40,353 bases of DNA from Cyanobacteria bacterium RYN_339 (GCA_028287685.1 JAQBPE010000280.1:1-40353); one strand, 5' to 3'. Shown: positions 26,220 to 34,066, counted from the stretch's first letter. Translations and numbers: made by a program. The notes: generated by a model from the letters alone, not told the origin.

Positions 26220-27759
26220 ACTTGAGGGCCGGTACCAGGTTGAGGCTCAGGCTCTTGTCCTCCGGCACCAGGATGTCGAACGACTGCGAGGCGAAGCCCG
26301 GCGCCGTGACCACCACCTGCAAGCGTCCGCTGGGCAGGCCCTGGACCGCGAAGCGGCCCGAGGCGTCGGTGCTGCCGACGTGGCCCGCGATGTTGACGCG
26401 CACCCCCGCCACCGGCTCGCCGGTGTTGATGTGGAAGACCGTGCCCGTGAACGCATGCCCGCCCTTGGCGGCAGGCGCCGTCGGCTTGGCGGTGGGCTTC
26501 GGCGTGGGCTTGGCGGTCGGCTTCGGCGTCGGCTTGGCCGTGGGCTTCGGGGTCGGCTTGGCCGACGGCTTCGGCGTCGGCTTGGCGGTCGGCTTGGGCG
26601 TGGGCTTCGCCATCGGCTTGGGCGTGGCCTTCACCGCGGGCTTCGGCGTGGGCTCGACCACGCCGGGGGCGTTCACCGGCTTGTGGTCGAAGACCATGAT
26701 GATGTTGCCGCCGCTCTGCTTCAGGCCCCAGTTCTTGCCGATCGCGCGGGCGAAGGTGATGATGATCCGCGTCTGGGTGGGGGTGTACTGGTAGGCCGTG
26801 ACGGTCTGCACCAGCGCGCCGGGGTATTCGCGGGTTTGGGTATCGCCGATCACCGTGCTGGGCAGGTCGACGATCAGGCGCTTGCCGATGAGGGCGAAGA
26901 CCGGGTTCACCTTGCGCGAGACCGACAGCTGCAAGAAGCGTACGTCTTCGTCGTAGGAGATGCCGGCCATGCGGGCGAAGTCTCCCTGGGCGGGCTTCAC
27001 CGGGGCGATGCCAGGGGTGGCTTCCGGCTTGGGCGTTGCCATGGGCTTCGGCTTCGGCGTGGGAGCCGGGGTGGGCTTGGCCGTGGGCACGGGCGTGGGC
27101 GCCGGCGTCACCTTGACGCCGGGCGTGGCCGTGGGCGCCGGGGTGGCCGGGGCAGGTGTCGCCGTCGGCGCTGGCGTGACCTTCATACCGGGGGTGGCCG
27201 TGGGCTGGGCGGTCGGCTGGACCGACGGCCGCACGATCGGCCGCGGCGTCGCCGCGGGGGGCTTGGGCGTGGGCTTAGGGGTCGGCTTCGGCGTCGGCTT
27301 GGCCGTAGGCTTCGGCGTGGGCTTGGGCGTCGGTTTCGGGGTGGGCTTCGGCGTCGGCTTGGGCGTGGCCGTCGCGGCAGCACCCTTGAGGACCGGCAGC
27401 GCGACCGTCAGCTTGCCGTCGTTGAAGCCCAGTGCCCAGGCGCCCTTCACGGGTTCGCGCAAGAACAAGGTGACGCGCGTGTTCGCGTTGAAGCGCCCCA
27501 CGGTCATGCGGCTGACGCGGCCGGCCGGGAACACCTGGTCCTGGGCCTGGCTCGTGGCCGTGCCCGGCAGGTCGATCACCAGCCGCGGCGGGTTGGACAA
27601 CTCTTGCAGGCTGGGCACGCCGCTGGGCGGCAGCGGGATGCTCAAGGTGGTGCGGTCGGCCTGGTAGCTGATCGCCGGGGCGGGCGCGGCGACCGTGGGC
27701 GCGGGAGCCGACAGCAAGAGGGCGAGGGCGATCAGGAGGGCGGCGGGGCGGTGCTGCAT
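26218..27759 (-). CDS. Secreted AMIN-domain protein with Lys/Pro/Thr linkers
   Basis: A 513-residue exported protein. A signal peptide (about 1-24, ending VAAPAP) is followed by an AMIN-like beta domain (about 30-125: PRLVIDLPGTATS..., VSRMTVGRFNANTRVTLFL). Next come a TPKPT-repeat linker (about 125-245), a second AMIN domain (about 265-365: KRLIVDLPSTVIG..., TRIIITFARAIGKNW) and another KPT linker (about 370-430). It ends in a carboxypeptidase-regulatory-like beta-sandwich (about 435-513: GTVFHINTGEPVAGVRVNIAG...GRFAVQGLPSGRL). AMIN domains target periplasmic proteins such as AmiC and PilQ to peptidoglycan or the septum. No amidase or secretin domain is attached, so this is probably a structural or adaptor protein. 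Confidence 0.87.
   Translation of the reverse strand: MQHRPAALLIALALLLSAPAPTVAAPAPAISYQADRTTLSIPLPPSGVPSLQELSNPPRLVIDLPGTATSQAQDQVFPAGRVSRMTVGRFNANTRVTLFLREPVKGAWALGFNDGKLTVALPVLKGAAATATPKPTPKPTPKPTPKPTPKPTAKPTPKPTPKPTPKPPAATPRPIVRPSVQPTAQPTATPGMKVTPAPTATPAPATPAPTATPGVKVTPAPTPVPTAKPTPAPTPKPKPMATPKPEATPGIAPVKPAQGDFARMAGISYDEDVRFLQLSVSRKVNPVFALIGKRLIVDLPSTVIGDTQTREYPGALVQTVTAYQYTPTQTRIIITFARAIGKNWGLKQSGGNIIMVFDHKPVNAPGVVEPTPKPAVKATPKPMAKPTPKPTAKPTPKPSAKPTPKPTAKPTPKPTAKPTPKPTAKPTAPAAKGGHAFTGTVFHINTGEPVAGVRVNIAGHVGSTDASGRFAVQGLPSGRLQVVVTAPGFASQSFDILVPEDKSLSLNLVPALK
26463..26655 (-). repeat. KPT-repeat tract, C-terminal linker
   Basis: Tandem in-frame units (TPKP/TAKP, 12-base period in 24-base pairs) encode the positively charged linker before the C-terminal beta-sandwich. 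The DNA repeats are close enough to slip in frame. Confidence 0.8.
27246..27372 (-). repeat. KPT-repeat tract, first linker
   Basis: TPKP units encode the linker after the first AMIN domain. The pattern and DNA sequence are the same as at 26463-26655, so recombination between the two tracts could delete the second AMIN domain. Confidence 0.8.
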
Positions 27760-27793
27760 GGCGTGTTCGAAATGGCCCTTTCCGTTATGTCAT

Positions 27794-27807
27794 GCCTGTT
27801 TACAGGC
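27794..27807. promoter_or_regulatory. Palindrome GCCTGTTTACAGGC in the AMIN/trmL divergent region
   Basis: Perfect 6-base arms GCCTGT and ACAGGC around TT. It lies between the divergent AMIN gene and trmL, about 50 bases before trmL, and could be an operator for either. No known regulator is assigned. Confidence 0.35.
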
Positions 27808-27842
27808 TAAAACAAGTGTACCCCAAATCAGCAGGCGAGTGT

Positions 27843-27848
27843 TACGAT
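27843..27848 (+). promoter_or_regulatory. -10-like hexamer six bases before trmL ATG
   Basis: TACGAT, CGTCCT, then ATG at 27855. No Shine-Dalgarno sequence is present; the pattern matches the rlmH leader. Confidence 0.4.
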
Positions 27849-27854
27849 CGTCCT

Positions 27855-28349
27855 ATGCTACATGTGGTCCTCGTCGAGCCGGAGATCCCGCCCAACACCG
27901 GCAACGTGTCGCGCCTGTGCGCGGGCCTGGACGCGCACCTGCACCTGGTGGGCAAGCTGGGCTTCTCCACCGACGATCGCGCCCTCAAGCGCGCCGGCCT
28001 GGACTACTGGCAGCACCTGCGCCTGTCCTATCACGGCTCGTTGGCGGAGATGGAGGCGGCCTACCCGCAGGCGCGCTGGCACTACACCAGCTCGCACGCG
28101 GAGCGGCTGTACACGGAGGTGCGCTACGAGCGTGACGACTTCCTGGTCTTCGGCAAGGAAACCGCCGGGCTGCCGCCGGAACTGCTGGCGGCCCATCCCG
28201 ATCGCACGATCCGGATCCCCCACTGGGGCATGGTGCGCAGCCTGAACTTATCGAACGCCGTTGCCGTCATAGCGTATGAAGCCACCCGCCAGTTGTCGGA
28301 GCGCGGCGAGATCCCCCCGCCGATCCCACGGGCCCCGGACCGGGTATAA
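27855..28349 (+). CDS. trmL: tRNA (cytidine(34)-2'-O)-methyltransferase TrmL
   Basis: A 164-residue SPOUT enzyme. The N-terminus MLHVVLVEPEIPPNTGNVSRLC, FGKETAGLP and the knot motif IPHWGMVRSLNLSNAVAVIAYE are diagnostic. It 2'-O-methylates the wobble nucleotide of leucine tRNAs. The start at 27855 coincides with the homologous N-terminus; an upstream in-frame ATG would run through promoter sequence. It lacks a ribosome-binding site. Length is slightly above the 157 residues of E. coli TrmL because of a Pro-rich tail. Confidence 0.93.
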   Translation: MLHVVLVEPEIPPNTGNVSRLCAGLDAHLHLVGKLGFSTDDRALKRAGLDYWQHLRLSYHGSLAEMEAAYPQARWHYTSSHAERLYTEVRYERDDFLVFGKETAGLPPELLAAHPDRTIRIPHWGMVRSLNLSNAVAVIAYEATRQLSERGEIPPPIPRAPDRV

Positions 28350-28386
28350 GCTTGCCAGCTCCCAACCAACCAACCAGGATACCAGC

Positions 28387-29001
28387 GTGAAATTTGCTTA
28401 CTCCGTCCTTCTGGTGCTAGCCCTCGGGGAACCGGCCATGGCCACCCCGGCGCCGCTGCCATACAAGCTCCCGCCCGACCCGCCGGCCATCACCACGGCC
28501 TACCAGGACGGCCAGATCAGCCGCGGCGAGATCGTGGTCAACTACAAGTCCAAGCACCCCGTCTACTGGCTGGACGTGTGGGGCCTGATCGACGGCACGC
28601 CGGACCAGGTCTGGAAGGCCATCACCACCTACGACCGTTACCAGGACTTCCTGCCGCTGGTGGTGGAGTCCAGCGTGCGCAAGCGCGCGCCCGGCCGCTG
28701 CTGGCAGTACGTGCGGATGCGTCCGCCCTGGCCCCTGCACGACCACTGGATGGTCAACGCCAACGTCGAGAACAAGGCCACCGGGAACCTGAGCTGGACG
28801 ATGGACGACGGGAACTTGCGGATGGAGCACGGCTACTGGCAGATCACGCCGGTCGGCCCGAACAAGTGCAAGCTGCAGTACCACCTCACGGTGGACCCGT
28901 GGCTCGACGTGGTGCCCAGCTGGCTGGTGGAGTTCGCCACCAAGCAGGTGCTGCCCAACGTGATCAAGGGCGTCCGCAAGCGCGTCAAGGCCGGCAAGTA
29001 A
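28387..29001 (+). CDS. Exported START/SRPBCC (polyketide cyclase-like) protein
   Basis: A 204-residue protein. GTG start, then MKFAYSVLLVLALGEPAMA as a signal peptide (cleavage about residue 19). The mature part has the COQ10/START helix-grip pattern: VWGLIDGTPDQVWKAITTYDRYQDFLPLV, a central beta-sheet with MRPPWPLHDHW and LSWTMDDGNLRMEHGYWQI, and a C-terminal helix (WLVEFATKQVLPNVIKGVRKRV). SRPBCC proteins bind hydrophobic ligands in a deep pocket. An exported member could carry lipids or quinones in the periplasm, which is inference. The repeat CCAACCAACCAACC lies just upstream; the ribosome-binding site is weak. Confidence 0.8.
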   Translation: MKFAYSVLLVLALGEPAMATPAPLPYKLPPDPPAITTAYQDGQISRGEIVVNYKSKHPVYWLDVWGLIDGTPDQVWKAITTYDRYQDFLPLVVESSVRKRAPGRCWQYVRMRPPWPLHDHWMVNANVENKATGNLSWTMDDGNLRMEHGYWQITPVGPNKCKLQYHLTVDPWLDVVPSWLVEFATKQVLPNVIKGVRKRVKAGK

Positions 29002-29065
29002 GCCTTTCAATCCACCCTGCGCCCCGATAAGATGGCCCTAGAGGGCGACGATACGGGGGTGCAGG

Positions 29066-30010
29066 ATGGAGCCGACGCGACATGGCGTGATCGTCCTCGC
29101 GAACGAGGCCTGTCTGACCGCGCGTGGGGTGGAGCCGGCCGCGTTGATCGCGGCCCTGGCCGACGCCGGCCTGGCCGCGGATTGGCTGCCCCTGCCAGCC
29201 GGACAGGCGGGGCTCGACCAGCTGACGGCCGACCTGCAGGCCCGCCGGCCGACGGTGCTTGTAGCCGCCGGCGGGGACGGCACGGCGCACGCGGTCGCTA
29301 ACATGGCCGTGCCACTCGACATCCCGATGGGCGTCTTGCCTTTGGGAACCGCCAACGACTTCGCCCGGGGCCTCGGCATCCCCATGGATGTGGCGGGGGC
29401 CGCCCGGCTGATCGCGGACGAGGCGCCGATCCGCGTGGACGTGGGCACGGTGAACCAGGAGATCTTCTTGAACGCGGCCCACCTCGGGCTGGGCGTGGAG
29501 ACGGCCAAGCGCATGGATCCGCAGCTCAAGAAGTGGCTGGGCGCCCTGGCATACGGCATGGCCGCGGTCCAGGCCTGGCAAGAGGCGGAGCCGCTGGTCC
29601 TCGAGCTGTGCGCCGACGACCAGTGCACGAAGTTGCTGGCCTCCCAACTGTTGGTGGGCGCCGGGATCTACTTCGGCGGCGGCAACAAGGTGGGCAAGGA
29701 GGCGCCGGATACCGGCAACTTGGAAATCTTCGCGCTCGGCGCCGACATGGGCGCCGCCCAGGCCATCGGCGTGGCCGCCGCTATGCGCATGGGCACGCTG
29801 GCCGACCAGCCGGACATGCTGCACGTGCGCACGGCCCGCATGACGGTCAGGCTGTCACGTCCCGCCGAGGTGAACCTGGACGGGGAGCTGCTGAACCTGG
29901 GCCGCGAGCTGCGGTTCGAGCTGCTGCCGGGGGGCCTGGCGGTCTATGCCCGCGCGAGCGGCCCGGAAGCCGTGTTGGACATTTGGGGCGCCGGCCTCGA
30001 GCTGGCCTGA
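29066..30010 (+). CDS. Diacylglycerol kinase/YegS-type lipid kinase
   Basis: A 314-residue protein of the DAGK_cat/NAD-kinase-like superfamily. AAGGDGTAHAVAN (about 67-79) is the nucleotide-binding GGDGT motif and LGTANDFARGLGIP (about 93-106) the second signature. The C-terminal beta-sandwich domain ends with VNLDGELLN...LRFELLPGGLAVYAR, as in YegS and DgkB. It likely phosphorylates a lipid such as diacylglycerol or sphingosine-like substrates. Its stop overlaps a possible ATG of the PRC-barrel gene (TGATG). Confidence 0.88.
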   Translation: MEPTRHGVIVLANEACLTARGVEPAALIAALADAGLAADWLPLPAGQAGLDQLTADLQARRPTVLVAAGGDGTAHAVANMAVPLDIPMGVLPLGTANDFARGLGIPMDVAGAARLIADEAPIRVDVGTVNQEIFLNAAHLGLGVETAKRMDPQLKKWLGALAYGMAAVQAWQEAEPLVLELCADDQCTKLLASQLLVGAGIYFGGGNKVGKEAPDTGNLEIFALGADMGAAQAIGVAAAMRMGTLADQPDMLHVRTARMTVRLSRPAEVNLDGELLNLGRELRFELLPGGLAVYARASGPEAVLDIWGAGLELA

Positions 30011-30027
30011 TGAAAGGGGATCACGAT

Positions 30028-30645
30028 ATGCACCGGAGCTTGGCGAGTATGCAACGGCTGCCCCTGTTGACGGCGGAGGGCGTGCGCCTGGGCGAGATCA
30101 CGGATGCCTTCTACGAGCCTTACGAGCAGCGCATCCTGGCCTTCAGCGTGGACTGGGAGGACGCCGCCAGCACGGGCTCCGACACGCTCCTGCCGCTCAC
30201 GCAGCTCTCGGAGCTGAACGCGGACATCGCGACCGTGTCCGACGAGATCGGCGCGAGCGCCGGGCTGCAGGCCAACATCGACAACAGCGACGACAACAAC
30301 TGGCTGCCCGCCTTCGAACGCATGCTGGACAGGCCCGTCGTGGACGAGGTCGGCAACATCATCGGCCGGCTGGCGGACATCCACTTCGACCCACAGGACG
30401 GCTCCGTCGAGTTCTACGAGATCGTGGTGGACGAGCTGGGCGACCCGCTGCTGCTGCCGCCCGCCAAGGGCCTCGACGTGGTGGACGGCAAGGTGCTGGT
30501 GCCCGGCGCGTGTATCGAGGCCGCGCGCAAGCACGGCAACCCGCCCTCCATGGGCATCGCCTTCCTGGAGGCGGAGGGGCTGGAAGACATGGTGGGCGAG
30601 GAAGACATCGAGGTCGCCCGCATCAGCCAGCACGAAGCCGGATAG
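30028..30645 (+). CDS. Two-domain PRC-barrel protein
   Basis: A 205-residue protein. It carries two PRC-barrel units: residues about 8-75 (LPLLTAEGVRLGEITDAFYEPYEQRILAFSVD) and about 88-155 (RPVVDEVGNIIGRLADIHFDPQDGSVEFYEIV). An acidic C-terminus follows. I chose the ATG at 30028 because AAGGGGA lies 8 bases before it; an ATG at 30010, overlapping the upstream stop, would add six residues. PRC barrels occur in photosynthetic reaction centre H subunits, RimM and many small proteins of unknown role. It probably binds a partner protein. It ends one base from the convergent flavin reductase gene. Confidence 0.82.
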   Translation: MHRSLASMQRLPLLTAEGVRLGEITDAFYEPYEQRILAFSVDWEDAASTGSDTLLPLTQLSELNADIATVSDEIGASAGLQANIDNSDDNNWLPAFERMLDRPVVDEVGNIIGRLADIHFDPQDGSVEFYEIVVDELGDPLLLPPAKGLDVVDGKVLVPGACIEAARKHGNPPSMGIAFLEAEGLEDMVGEEDIEVARISQHEAG

Positions 30646-30646
30646 G

Positions 30647-31252
30647 TCAGGGGCGCTCCAGGTCGAACAGGTCCGTGACGCGGCAATAGCCGGCGCCGGC
30701 CAGGCGGCCCAACGGCCGCCAGCGGTCCAGCCGCACGCGGCCGTTGTCGTACAGGTCGTCGCGGACGTGCGCGCGCAGGACGGTGCCGATGATCAGGCTG
30801 CCGCCGCCGGGGCGATCGCTGATTTCGAGCACCTGGTTCAGGGTGCACTCGAAAGCGATCGGGCTTTCCTGCACCCTGCTGGCGTTGACCACGTCGGCGG
30901 GCACCGCCGTGAGCCCGGAGAAGTCGAACTCGCTGGTTTCGGGGTCGAGCTCCGCGGCGCAGAGGTTCATCTGCTCGACGAAGGCCTCGTCGACCACGTG
31001 GATCACGAACTCCCGCGTGGCCTCGATGTTGGCCAGGGTGTCTTTCTTGACCGCATTGGGCCCCTTGCGCATGGTCGAGAAGCAGAGCGTGAGCGGGTTC
31101 GCGCAAATCACCGTGAAGAAGCTGAAAGGGGCCAGGTTGTCGACGCCCGCCGCGCTGCGCGAAGAGACGAAGGCGATCGGCCGCGGGACGACCGAGCCGA
31201 CGGCCAGCTTGTAGGCGTCACCGAACGGCAGCGTAGCCAGGTCGAAGATCAT
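30647..31252 (-). CDS. Flavin reductase-like FMN-binding split-barrel protein
   Basis: A 201-residue protein of the DIM6/NTAB flavin reductase family: VGSVVPRPIAFVSSRSAAGVDNLAPFSFFTVICANPLTLCFS is the FMN-binding split-barrel signature, and KDTLANIEATREFVIHVV follows as in the family. Its ATG overlaps the stop of the homogentisate dioxygenase gene (ATGA). It is the last gene of the aromatic-degradation operon. It could supply reduced flavin to a monooxygenase not seen here, or act directly on an aromatic; the actual role is unknown. Confidence 0.87.
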   Translation of the reverse strand: MIFDLATLPFGDAYKLAVGSVVPRPIAFVSSRSAAGVDNLAPFSFFTVICANPLTLCFSTMRKGPNAVKKDTLANIEATREFVIHVVDEAFVEQMNLCAAELDPETSEFDFSGLTAVPADVVNASRVQESPIAFECTLNQVLEISDRPGGGSLIIGTVLRAHVRDDLYDNGRVRLDRWRPLGRLAGAGYCRVTDLFDLERP

Positions 31253-32343
31253 GCGTGGGCGCCCCAGCTGGCCCAGTAGTCCTTCCACTCCACCGCCTCG
31301 GCTTCGGGCGTGAGCTTGAGGGGGTTGCGCGTGTCGACCATGACGGCATACTCGTCGGTGTGCGCCTTCTTGCCCTGGTTCAGCAAGGCCTTGGGGTGCG
31401 GGCCGTGGTGGATGCCCTGCGGGTGGAAGGTGACCATGCCGGGCGCGATGCCGTCGCGGCTGAAGAAGTCGCCCGCGTGGTAGAAGATCACCTCGTCGAA
31501 GTCGATGTTCCGGTGGAAGAACGGCACCTTGAGAGCATCCGGGTCGGTTTCCAACGGGCGCGGCACGAAGGTGCAGACCACGAAGTTCCGGGCGAGCACG
31601 GTCGTGTGGACGCTGGGCGGCAGGTGGTAGCGGTGGCTCGTCACGGGCCGGAAGTCGCGCACGTTGAACTTCCAGACCGTCAGGTCGCCCTTCCAGCCCA
31701 CGGTGTCGATCGGGTCGAAGGGATAGAAGATCTTGGTGATCTCCCCGCAGCGCTTCACCCGCAGCTCCCACTCGCCATCCGCCTTCAAGGAGGGGGCGGG
31801 CGTGGGCGTCTGGATCACGCCGGCATCGAACAAGGCGTTGCGGCCCAGCATGCCCTTGTCGGGCAGCCGGATCTCCGTCTTGGACTCGATCAGGAGGTAG
31901 GCGTTGTCCGCGGTGGCGGGCAGGAGCCGGTAGGTGGTGCCGCGGGGGATCACGATGTAGTCCCCGGGCTCGTAGGCCAGCGGGCCGAAGTCGGTCTCGA
32001 TCGTGCCCGTGCCGCGGTGGATGAAGTAGAGGTCGTCGCCGTCGGCGTTGCGGTAAGAATAGGCCATCGCCGCCTGGGGCCGGGTGAGCTTCAAGGCGAC
32101 GTCGTCGTTGTACAAGAAGGTCACGGGCTCGCCGTTGGCAGCCAGCTCGAGCGTGTTGATCGCATGGGGCCGCAGCGGGCCTTCGATGCGGGTCCAGCCC
32201 GTGGGCGGGTGGGCGTGGTAGAGGTGCGAAACGCGGCCGAAGAAGCCGTCGCGGCCATGCTCCTCCTCGAAGGTGCCCTCCGGCAGGCCCACGTGGGCCT
32301 GGGCGGCGAAGTTGCCCTTGGTGAGCGCGAAGATCTGTTCCAT
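31249..32343 (-). CDS. hmgA: Homogentisate 1,2-dioxygenase (short form)
   Basis: A 364-residue cupin dioxygenase that opens the ring of homogentisate to maleylacetoacetate using Fe(II). The N-terminal RVSHLYHAHPPTGWT and the C-terminal metal region FFHRNIDFDEVIFYHAGDFF...HPQGIHHGPHP contain the expected His/Glu ligands. In the human enzyme the ligand pair is HRNCMSE; here the Glu is one residue further on (HRNIDFDE), and the protein is about 70 residues shorter than the 430-440 residue type. Such a short branch is common next to FAH-family hydrolases. The ATG shares a base with the FAH stop (TAATG). Confidence 0.85.
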   Translation of the reverse strand: MEQIFALTKGNFAAQAHVGLPEGTFEEEHGRDGFFGRVSHLYHAHPPTGWTRIEGPLRPHAINTLELAANGEPVTFLYNDDVALKLTRPQAAMAYSYRNADGDDLYFIHRGTGTIETDFGPLAYEPGDYIVIPRGTTYRLLPATADNAYLLIESKTEIRLPDKGMLGRNALFDAGVIQTPTPAPSLKADGEWELRVKRCGEITKIFYPFDPIDTVGWKGDLTVWKFNVRDFRPVTSHRYHLPPSVHTTVLARNFVVCTFVPRPLETDPDALKVPFFHRNIDFDEVIFYHAGDFFSRDGIAPGMVTFHPQGIHHGPHPKALLNQGKKAHTDEYAVMVDTRNPLKLTPEAEAVEWKDYWASWGAHA

Positions 32344-33320
32344 TACTTGCTCCCGATCGGGGTGCGCAAGATGCCCACCCGCGCGATCTCCAGTTCCACG
32401 ACGTCGCCCGGCCGGATCCAGCGGTCCAGCTCCAGGCCGCAGCCCCGGCCGACCGTGCCCGAGCCCAGGATGTCGCCGGGGTAAATCGTTTCGTCCTGGG
32501 ACAGGTGCGCGATCATCTGGGCGAAGCTCCAGTAGGGGTTGCCGGCGTTGCTCTCGGACCAGACCTCGCCGTTGACCCTGACGATGGCCGGCAGGTCCGA
32601 AAGGTCGCCCACCTCGTCGGGCGTGACCAGCGCGGGGCCGATCGCCGTGGCGAAGTCCTTGCCCTTGGCCGGGCCGAGCCGGCAGGCCATCTCCTTGCGC
32701 TGGATGTCGCGCGCGGAGAGGTCGTTCATGACCGTGTAGCCGGCCACGTAGTCGAGGGCCTGCTCCACGGGAATGTTGCGGCCCTCGCGCCCGATCACGC
32801 AGGCCAGCTCCAACTCGAAGTCGAGCTGATCGGTATAGCGGGGCCAGGGCGAGGGCGCGTCCGGCCCGATCATGGTGCGCGCGTTGCCCTTGTAGTAGAC
32901 CGGGATCTCGTACCAGGGCTTGGGGATTTCCTCGCCGCGCTTGGCGAAGCCCGTCTTCACGTGCTCCTCGAAGGCGTAGAAGTCGCGCAGGCTGTTGGGC
33001 TCGGGCACGGGGGCCAGCAGCCGCACCGCGGCCAGGTCGTGGACGAGCGTCTCTTCGTTGGGGCCCTCGGGCCGGCCGGCGGCGGCCACGTCGCGCAACA
33101 GCTGGCGCGCCTCCTGCATGGCGGGCTTGCCGCCCTCCAGGAAGGCCTTCATGGTCGCCGGCAGGTGGGCGTCCGCGTAGCGGTAGGGCGCGGGGTGGCC
33201 CAGGCCCTCGTGGCGCCAGGCGCAGGCAAAGTTCAGGTCGACGACCGTCTCCCCGACAAGCGCGCCCAGCCTGTGATGGCGGCCCAGCGCGGTCTTGATT
33301 TCATATGTGACCAGCCGCAT
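32343..33320 (-). CDS. Fumarylacetoacetate hydrolase-family protein
   Basis: A 325-residue FAH-family enzyme. Metal and substrate motifs are seen in YAFEEHVKTGFAKRG, the acidic cluster DFELELACVIGREGRNI, TVMNDLSARDIQ, GPAKGKDFATAIGP, and IYPGDILGSGTVGRGCG. It likely hydrolyses fumarylacetoacetate (or maleylacetoacetate) to fumarate and acetoacetate, the last step of tyrosine degradation, given the adjacent dioxygenase. It is the first gene of the operon. I start it at ATG 33318-33320 (MRLVTYE); TATATT lies seven bases before, and there is no ribosome-binding site. Confidence 0.88.
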   Translation of the reverse strand: MRLVTYEIKTALGRHHRLGALVGETVVDLNFACAWRHEGLGHPAPYRYADAHLPATMKAFLEGGKPAMQEARQLLRDVAAAGRPEGPNEETLVHDLAAVRLLAPVPEPNSLRDFYAFEEHVKTGFAKRGEEIPKPWYEIPVYYKGNARTMIGPDAPSPWPRYTDQLDFELELACVIGREGRNIPVEQALDYVAGYTVMNDLSARDIQRKEMACRLGPAKGKDFATAIGPALVTPDEVGDLSDLPAIVRVNGEVWSESNAGNPYWSFAQMIAHLSQDETIYPGDILGSGTVGRGCGLELDRWIRPGDVVELEIARVGILRTPIGSK

Positions 33321-33335
33321 AGCGGCCAATATACC
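33307..33335 (+). promoter_or_regulatory. Possible sigma-70 promoter of the two-TM protein gene
   Basis: GTGACC (33307-33312), 17-base spacer, TATACC (33330-33335), about 33 bases before the ATG at 33368. The -35 resembles the GTGACA of the tatA promoter. It overlaps the start of the FAH gene. Confidence 0.45.
33328..33333 (-). promoter_or_regulatory. -10-like TATATT seven bases before the FAH start
   Basis: The minus strand reads TATATT, GGCCGCT, ATG. No Shine-Dalgarno sequence; candidate leaderless start for the FAH-hmgA-flavin reductase operon. Confidence 0.4.
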
Positions 33336-33367
33336 ATGGGGTGTTAGCCTGCACGTGGAGGTGCCAG

Positions 33368-33766
33368 ATGTCCGATGTTGTAGGTCCCGCGCAGTTCGAG
33401 TTCACGGAGGCGCACAACCAGGTCTTCCGGGAGCTGGGCAAGCGCATGTCCACCGTGGGGACACTCACCATGGTGTTCGGTGCGCTCACGGTGCTGGCCT
33501 CGGTGGTCACTGCCGCGAAAGGCGGCGGCAGCAGCGTCGTCAGCGGCGTGTTGTGGTTGGTGTTCGGCTCGTGGACCCAGAACGCGGGCAAGGCGTTCAC
33601 GGCGATCGCCACCACGCAGGGCAACGACGTGGACCACCTCATGCTGGCCCTGGAGCACCTACGCAAGCTCTACAAGGCGATGTACGGCCTGCTGATCACC
33701 GGCGTGATCCTGGCGGCGGTGGTCTTCGTTATTGCCATCGTGCTGGTGGGCAGCTACAAACTTTAG
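33368..33766 (+). CDS. Small protein with two to three transmembrane helices
   Basis: A 132-residue protein. A soluble N-terminus (about 1-25) and two strong hydrophobic segments (about 29-47 and 106-127), with a moderately hydrophobic one between (about 55-66, SVVSGVLWLVFG). A charged helix HLMLALEHLRKLYKAMYG precedes the last segment. The ATG has GGAGGT five bases upstream. No family recognised. It lies divergent from the aromatic operon. Confidence 0.7.
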   Translation: MSDVVGPAQFEFTEAHNQVFRELGKRMSTVGTLTMVFGALTVLASVVTAAKGGGSSVVSGVLWLVFGSWTQNAGKAFTAIATTQGNDVDHLMLALEHLRKLYKAMYGLLITGVILAAVVFVIAIVLVGSYKL

Positions 33767-33768
33767 GG

Positions 33769-33799
33769 ACGCTTGGCTCCTTAGTTGCATGCCAAGCGT
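33769..33799. repeat. 9-bp inverted repeat (13-base loop) after the two-TM protein gene
   Basis: ACGCTTGGC (33769-33777) and GCCAAGCGT (33791-33799) are perfectly complementary with a 13-base loop. It begins three bases after the stop codon at 33766 and lies before the lipoprotein promoter region. It may be a terminator without T tract or an operator. Confidence 0.5.
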
Positions 33800-33841
33800 T
33801 GGTATAGAAGTTTTGGAAGCCTAGACCTACCGGAGGACCGC

Positions 33842-33994
33842 ATGAACTTCAAGCACATCCTGGCCGTCGCCGCCATCCTGACCGCCGCCGGCTGCGCCGC
33901 CCCGGTCCAGCACCTGGCCACCGGCACCAGCGACCCGCTCGTGCAGGCGATGCACGACGGCCCCGCGGCCGGGTACGGCAAGGTCACGAAGTAA
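33842..33994 (+). CDS. Small lipoprotein (50 residues)
   Basis: MNFKHILAVAAILTAAGC is a lipoprotein signal with lipobox TAAGC and the acylated Cys at 18. Only 32 residues follow (AAPVQHLATGTSD and onward), so the mature protein is a short acylated peptide. GGAGG lies five bases before the ATG. TATAGA at about 33803-33808 may be its -10. A terminator follows. It resembles entericidin-like small lipoproteins in layout only, not in sequence. Confidence 0.78.
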   Translation: MNFKHILAVAAILTAAGCAAPVQHLATGTSDPLVQAMHDGPAAGYGKVTK

Positions 33995-34014
33995 ACTCCC
34001 GCCGCACGCGGCAA

Positions 34015-34050
34015 ACGGCCCCACTCCTTTCGGAGCGGGGCCGTCTTAGA
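34015..34050. terminator. Bidirectional terminator between the small lipoprotein and rpsT
   Basis: ACGGCCCCACTCC, loop TTTC, GGAGCGGGGCCGT: a 13-bp stem with one A-C mismatch, followed on the + strand by CTTAGATTT and on the - strand by TTTGCC. It lies between two convergent genes. Confidence 0.75.
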
Positions 34051-34066
34051 TTTGGAGCGTCGAAGC

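Noticed and set aside
26463-27372. CRISPR-like tandem repeats
   Set aside because: They are in-frame KPT codons of the AMIN protein, without regular spacers.
31249-31771. Extended upstream start for the flavin reductase gene
   Set aside because: The extra residues are a shadow of the homogentisate dioxygenase; the ATGA overlap at 31252 fits the family N-terminus.
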